Assembly: GCA_023399455.1 (NCBI GenBank)
Contig: JAEWPN010000081.1
Coordinates: 1-23,840, forward strand
Direction: 5' to 3'
Origin: Bacillota bacterium
GTDB lineage: Bacteria > Bacillota > Clostridia > Lachnospirales > Lachnospiraceae
DNA length: 23,840 bases
This document shows, piece after piece, positions 21,656 through 23,840 of this stretch. Both the position numbers and the translations under genes were made by a program. The first letter of the stretch is position 1. Every line of letters starts with the position of its first letter. The notes beneath the pieces are model-generated. The model was not told where the DNA came from, searched no databases, and was given only the letters and a program-made list of their open reading frames with translations.

Positions 21656-22969
21656 ATGCCAATCGCTGGAGCATTTGTAGTTCCCCATCCGCCTCTTATT
21701 TTTCCGGAAATCGGGCACGGAGAACAATTCAGAATACAAAAGACAATCGATTCATATAAGGATGTTGCAAAAAGAATCAAGGTGATGCAGCCCGAGACGA
21801 TTGTGATTATTTCGCCCCATTCTGTTATGTATAGAGACTATTTTCATATTTCACCGGGCGTTCATGCGTCAGGGAATTTCTCGCGTTACGGTTATCCTGA
21901 AATCATATTGGAAGCAGATTATGATACGGAGCTTGTGGCAGAGATTGAAAGGAAGGCACACTGTAATAAAATTCAGGCAGGAACGGAAGGTGAAAGAGAG
22001 AAAGAATTGGATCACGGAACGATGATACCCCTTCGTTTTATAAAGGAAGCTTACGCGAAAAAGTTTAAAATAGTAAGAATAGGCTTATCCGGTCTTCCTT
22101 TATCCGAACACTATCGCTTGGGAAAAACGATAAGGGAAGCCGCAGAAAAAGCAGGGCGGCGGATTGTCGTGGTTGCCAGCGGGGATCTGTCCCATCGTTT
22201 ATTGGATAGCGGACCATATGAATATGCCAAGGAAGGACCGGAATATGACAGGAGAATTACGGATATCCTTGCGGAGGGCAATTTATCCAAAGCGCTCGAT
22301 TTTTCGGATGATTTCTGCGGGAAAGCGGGGGAATGCGGACATCGTTCTATTTCTATTATGGCAGGATGTATGGACGGGATGCCTCTTAAGGCGGAACTTC
22401 TATCCTATGAAGGACCATTTGGAGTTGGATATGCGGTAGCGGCCTTTCAGGATGCCTATGTGTCTTTAGCCAGAGAAGCTTTGGAATATTATCTGAGAAA
22501 AGGTATTAATCTTCCGGTGCCGGCCGGACTGCCCGAAGAGCTGCTTAAGAAAAAGGCGGGAGCATTTGTTTCTTTAAAGAAATATGGCAATTTAAGAGGC
22601 TGTATAGGAACCATACAGGAAACGAAAAACTGCGTGGCGGAGGAAGTTATTGAGAATGCGGTAAATGCCGGGTTGTGGGACCCGAGATTCCCGCAAGTGG
22701 AGGCGACGGAACTGGGCCATATTATTTGTACGGTAGATGTCCTGTCTGCCCCGGAACCGGTTACATCCGCAGAGGAACTGGATGTAAAAAAATACGGCGT
22801 GATCATATCGATGGGAGGCCGGAGAGGACTTCTGCTTCCGAATCTGGAAGGTGTAGAAACGGTAGAGGAACAGATAGGTATTTCGTTAAAGAAGGCAGGA
22901 ATTGACGAAAAGGATTACAGAGAAGGTAAATGTTCGCTGGAACGTTTTGAGGTGGTGAGACATTATTAA
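21656..22969 (+). CDS. amrA: AmmeMemoRadiSam system protein: Memo-like/extradiol-dioxygenase domain fused to AMMECR1
   Basis: This 437-residue cytoplasmic protein starts behind AGGAGGT (21643-21649). Residues 1-~262 form a Memo/LigB-like domain. Candidate metal ligands are His11 (VVPHPPLIF) and His55 (ISPHS), with DHGTMIP at 119-125, ASGDLSHRL at 174-182 and CGHRSIS following. In LigB dioxygenases the equivalent histidines bind iron. Residues ~268-437 are AMMECR1, with the invariant LRGCIGT at 313-319, NAVNAGLWDPRFP and IISMGGRRGLLLPNLEG. The two domains are separate proteins in some organisms; the fusion is a known form of this system. The stop codon overlaps the start of the radical SAM gene by one base (TAATG). 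The reaction is unknown. Confidence 0.92.
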   Translation: MPIAGAFVVPHPPLIFPEIGHGEQFRIQKTIDSYKDVAKRIKVMQPETIVIISPHSVMYRDYFHISPGVHASGNFSRYGYPEIILEADYDTELVAEIERKAHCNKIQAGTEGEREKELDHGTMIPLRFIKEAYAKKFKIVRIGLSGLPLSEHYRLGKTIREAAEKAGRRIVVVASGDLSHRLLDSGPYEYAKEGPEYDRRITDILAEGNLSKALDFSDDFCGKAGECGHRSISIMAGCMDGMPLKAELLSYEGPFGVGYAVAAFQDAYVSLAREALEYYLRKGINLPVPAGLPEELLKKKAGAFVSLKKYGNLRGCIGTIQETKNCVAEEVIENAVNAGLWDPRFPQVEATELGHIICTVDVLSAPEPVTSAEELDVKKYGVIISMGGRRGLLLPNLEGVETVEEQIGISLKKAGIDEKDYREGKCSLERFEVVRHY

Positions 22970-23796
22970 TGAAAACAGTTTGTCCGGTGTGCATGCACCA
23001 TTGTACAATAGAAGAAGGAAAGACAGGGCTTTGTAGAGCAAGAAGCAATGAAAATGGCAGAATTGTCTGTACAAATTATGGAAAAATCACATCCTATGCT
23101 CTCGATCCGATCGAGAAAAAGCCTCTTAGGCGCTTTTTTCCCGGGAGTAAAATCCTCTCCGTGGGAAGCTACGGCTGTAATTTATCCTGTGGCTTTTGCC
23201 AAAATCATGGTATTTCCATGGTAAAGGAGGAAGAGGCTGATTACGGAATACTTATGCCGGAGGAACTCGTGAACAAAGCCCTTGCTTGCACAGCAAAAGG
23301 AAATATCGGAATTGCTTATACCTACAATGAACCGCTTATTGGTTATGAGTATGTGAGAGACTGTGCGAAGCTTGCAAGAAAAAACGGGCTAAAGAATGTA
23401 ATCGTCACTAATGGCTGCGCAGAGCTTGAGGTATTGGAGGAGCTTTTGCCCTATACGGATGCCTTTAATATAGATTTAAAAGGCTTTACCGAACATTTTT
23501 ATAAGAAGGTGGGGGGAAGCTTGTCCATGGTAAAGGCTTTTATTGAAAGAGCAGCGAAGGAAAGCCATGTGGAGGTCACGACGCTTGTAATACCGGGAGA
23601 AAACGATGATGTGAAGGAGATTAAACAGGCTGTGTCATGGCTGGCTTCTGTCGATGAAAATATACCTTATCATATTTCCCGCTTTTTTCCTATGTGGAAG
23701 ATGCAGGACAAAGAGGCTACCAGGATAGAGACGGTTTATTCTCTTGCGGAAACGGCAAGAGAGCATTTAAAGTATGTATATGAAGGAAATTGCTAA
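22969..23796 (+). CDS. amrS: AmmeMemoRadiSam system radical SAM enzyme
   Basis: This 275-residue protein is related to pyruvate-formate-lyase activating enzymes. The iron-sulfur motif is C-x3-C-x2-C at Cys70, Cys74 and Cys77 (SYGCNLSCGFCQNHGIS). Typical neighbours follow: GIAYTYNEPLIGYEYV (about 115-130), NVIVTNGC, FNIDLKGF and TTLVIPGENDD. An N-terminal cysteine set (Cys5, Cys8, Cys12, Cys22 in CPVCMHHC...GLC) may hold zinc or a second cluster and is usual in this subfamily. It probably makes a radical or modifies a substrate together with the Memo-AMMECR1 protein, whose gene it overlaps by one base. No glycyl-radical enzyme is seen in the window. Function of the system is unsettled. Confidence 0.93.
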   Translation: MKTVCPVCMHHCTIEEGKTGLCRARSNENGRIVCTNYGKITSYALDPIEKKPLRRFFPGSKILSVGSYGCNLSCGFCQNHGISMVKEEEADYGILMPEELVNKALACTAKGNIGIAYTYNEPLIGYEYVRDCAKLARKNGLKNVIVTNGCAELEVLEELLPYTDAFNIDLKGFTEHFYKKVGGSLSMVKAFIERAAKESHVEVTTLVIPGENDDVKEIKQAVSWLASVDENIPYHISRFFPMWKMQDKEATRIETVYSLAETAREHLKYVYEGNC

Positions 23797-23813
23797 ATAT
23801 TTTTTCTTATTCG

Positions 23814-23840
23814 GGAATGGGTTCCATTCCGGCTATTTTT
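23814..23840 (+). terminator. Candidate terminator at the window edge
   Basis: GGAATGG (23814-23820) pairs with CCATTCC (23824-23830) over a 3-nt loop, followed by GGCTATTTTT to the window end. It lies 17 bases after the radical SAM stop and probably closes the operon. The T-tract may continue outside the window. Confidence 0.55.

Noticed and set aside
1..23840. CRISPR array, tRNA, rRNA or riboswitch
   Set aside because: No regularly spaced repeats, cloverleaf-like sequence or conserved riboswitch core was seen by eye on either strand; the only tandem repeat is the short 14-bp one at 20395.

Overview
The window looks like chromosome of an anaerobic Clostridia species, most likely a member of the Lachnospiraceae. 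This rests on the kinds of genes present and on strong AGGAGG-type ribosome binding sites with several GTG/TTG starts. It was not tested by any search. Essentially every credible gene lies on the + strand. The two halves differ by eye: about 1-11.6 kb is AT-rich accessory DNA with gene remains, and 11.7-23.8 kb is more GC-rich and looks like intact, settled operons.

Region 1 (1-2.06 kb) is a decay zone. It holds the C-terminal end of a protein with a small cysteine-containing tail domain, a bL25-like (rplY/CTC) pseudogene broken by stops and frameshifts, and a conserved unknown protein whose start looks damaged. It also holds a 27-codon stub of an SRAP (YedK-type) gene and a possible small reverse ORF. 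Two hairpins with unusually long 26-nt loops flank the pseudogene.

Region 2 (2.06-11.6 kb) is a row of small, mostly single-gene units. They are a CPBP-like membrane protein, an HExxH protein, an amidohydrolase overlapping a Vat-type acetyltransferase, and a MerR regulator followed by a BtrH-like cysteine enzyme and a GyrI-like binding protein. Further on are two GNAT acetyltransferases, a truncated acyltransferase-3 gene, a methyltransferase, small membrane proteins and a GNAT stub. The theme is handling of drugs or small molecules. The clearest unit is merR - BtrH-like - gyrI-like. Directly after the merR stop lies a promoter with the stretched 19-bp spacer and internal inverted repeat typical of MerR control. 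The two downstream genes overlap by 11 bases.

Region 3 (11.6-20.3 kb) is a galactoside-use locus. It has a membrane-bound AraC-type regulator with its own promoter and terminator, then a lipoprotein sugar-binding protein, two ABC permeases, and a heterodimeric beta-galactosidase (lacL and lacM, overlapping by 17 bases). No ATPase is encoded, so a shared MsmK-type ATPase elsewhere is presumed. A strong hairpin after the binding-protein gene probably sets its expression above that of the permeases.

Region 4 (20.3-23.84 kb) starts with a very good promoter and a 14-bp tandem repeat. It then has a possible GPP34-like protein, a small MerR-type HTH protein, a Memo-AMMECR1 fusion and the matching radical SAM enzyme (AmmeMemoRadiSam system), closed by a terminator at the window edge. 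The job of this last system is not known, which makes regions 2 (MerR/BtrH/GyrI) and 4 the most interesting parts of the window.
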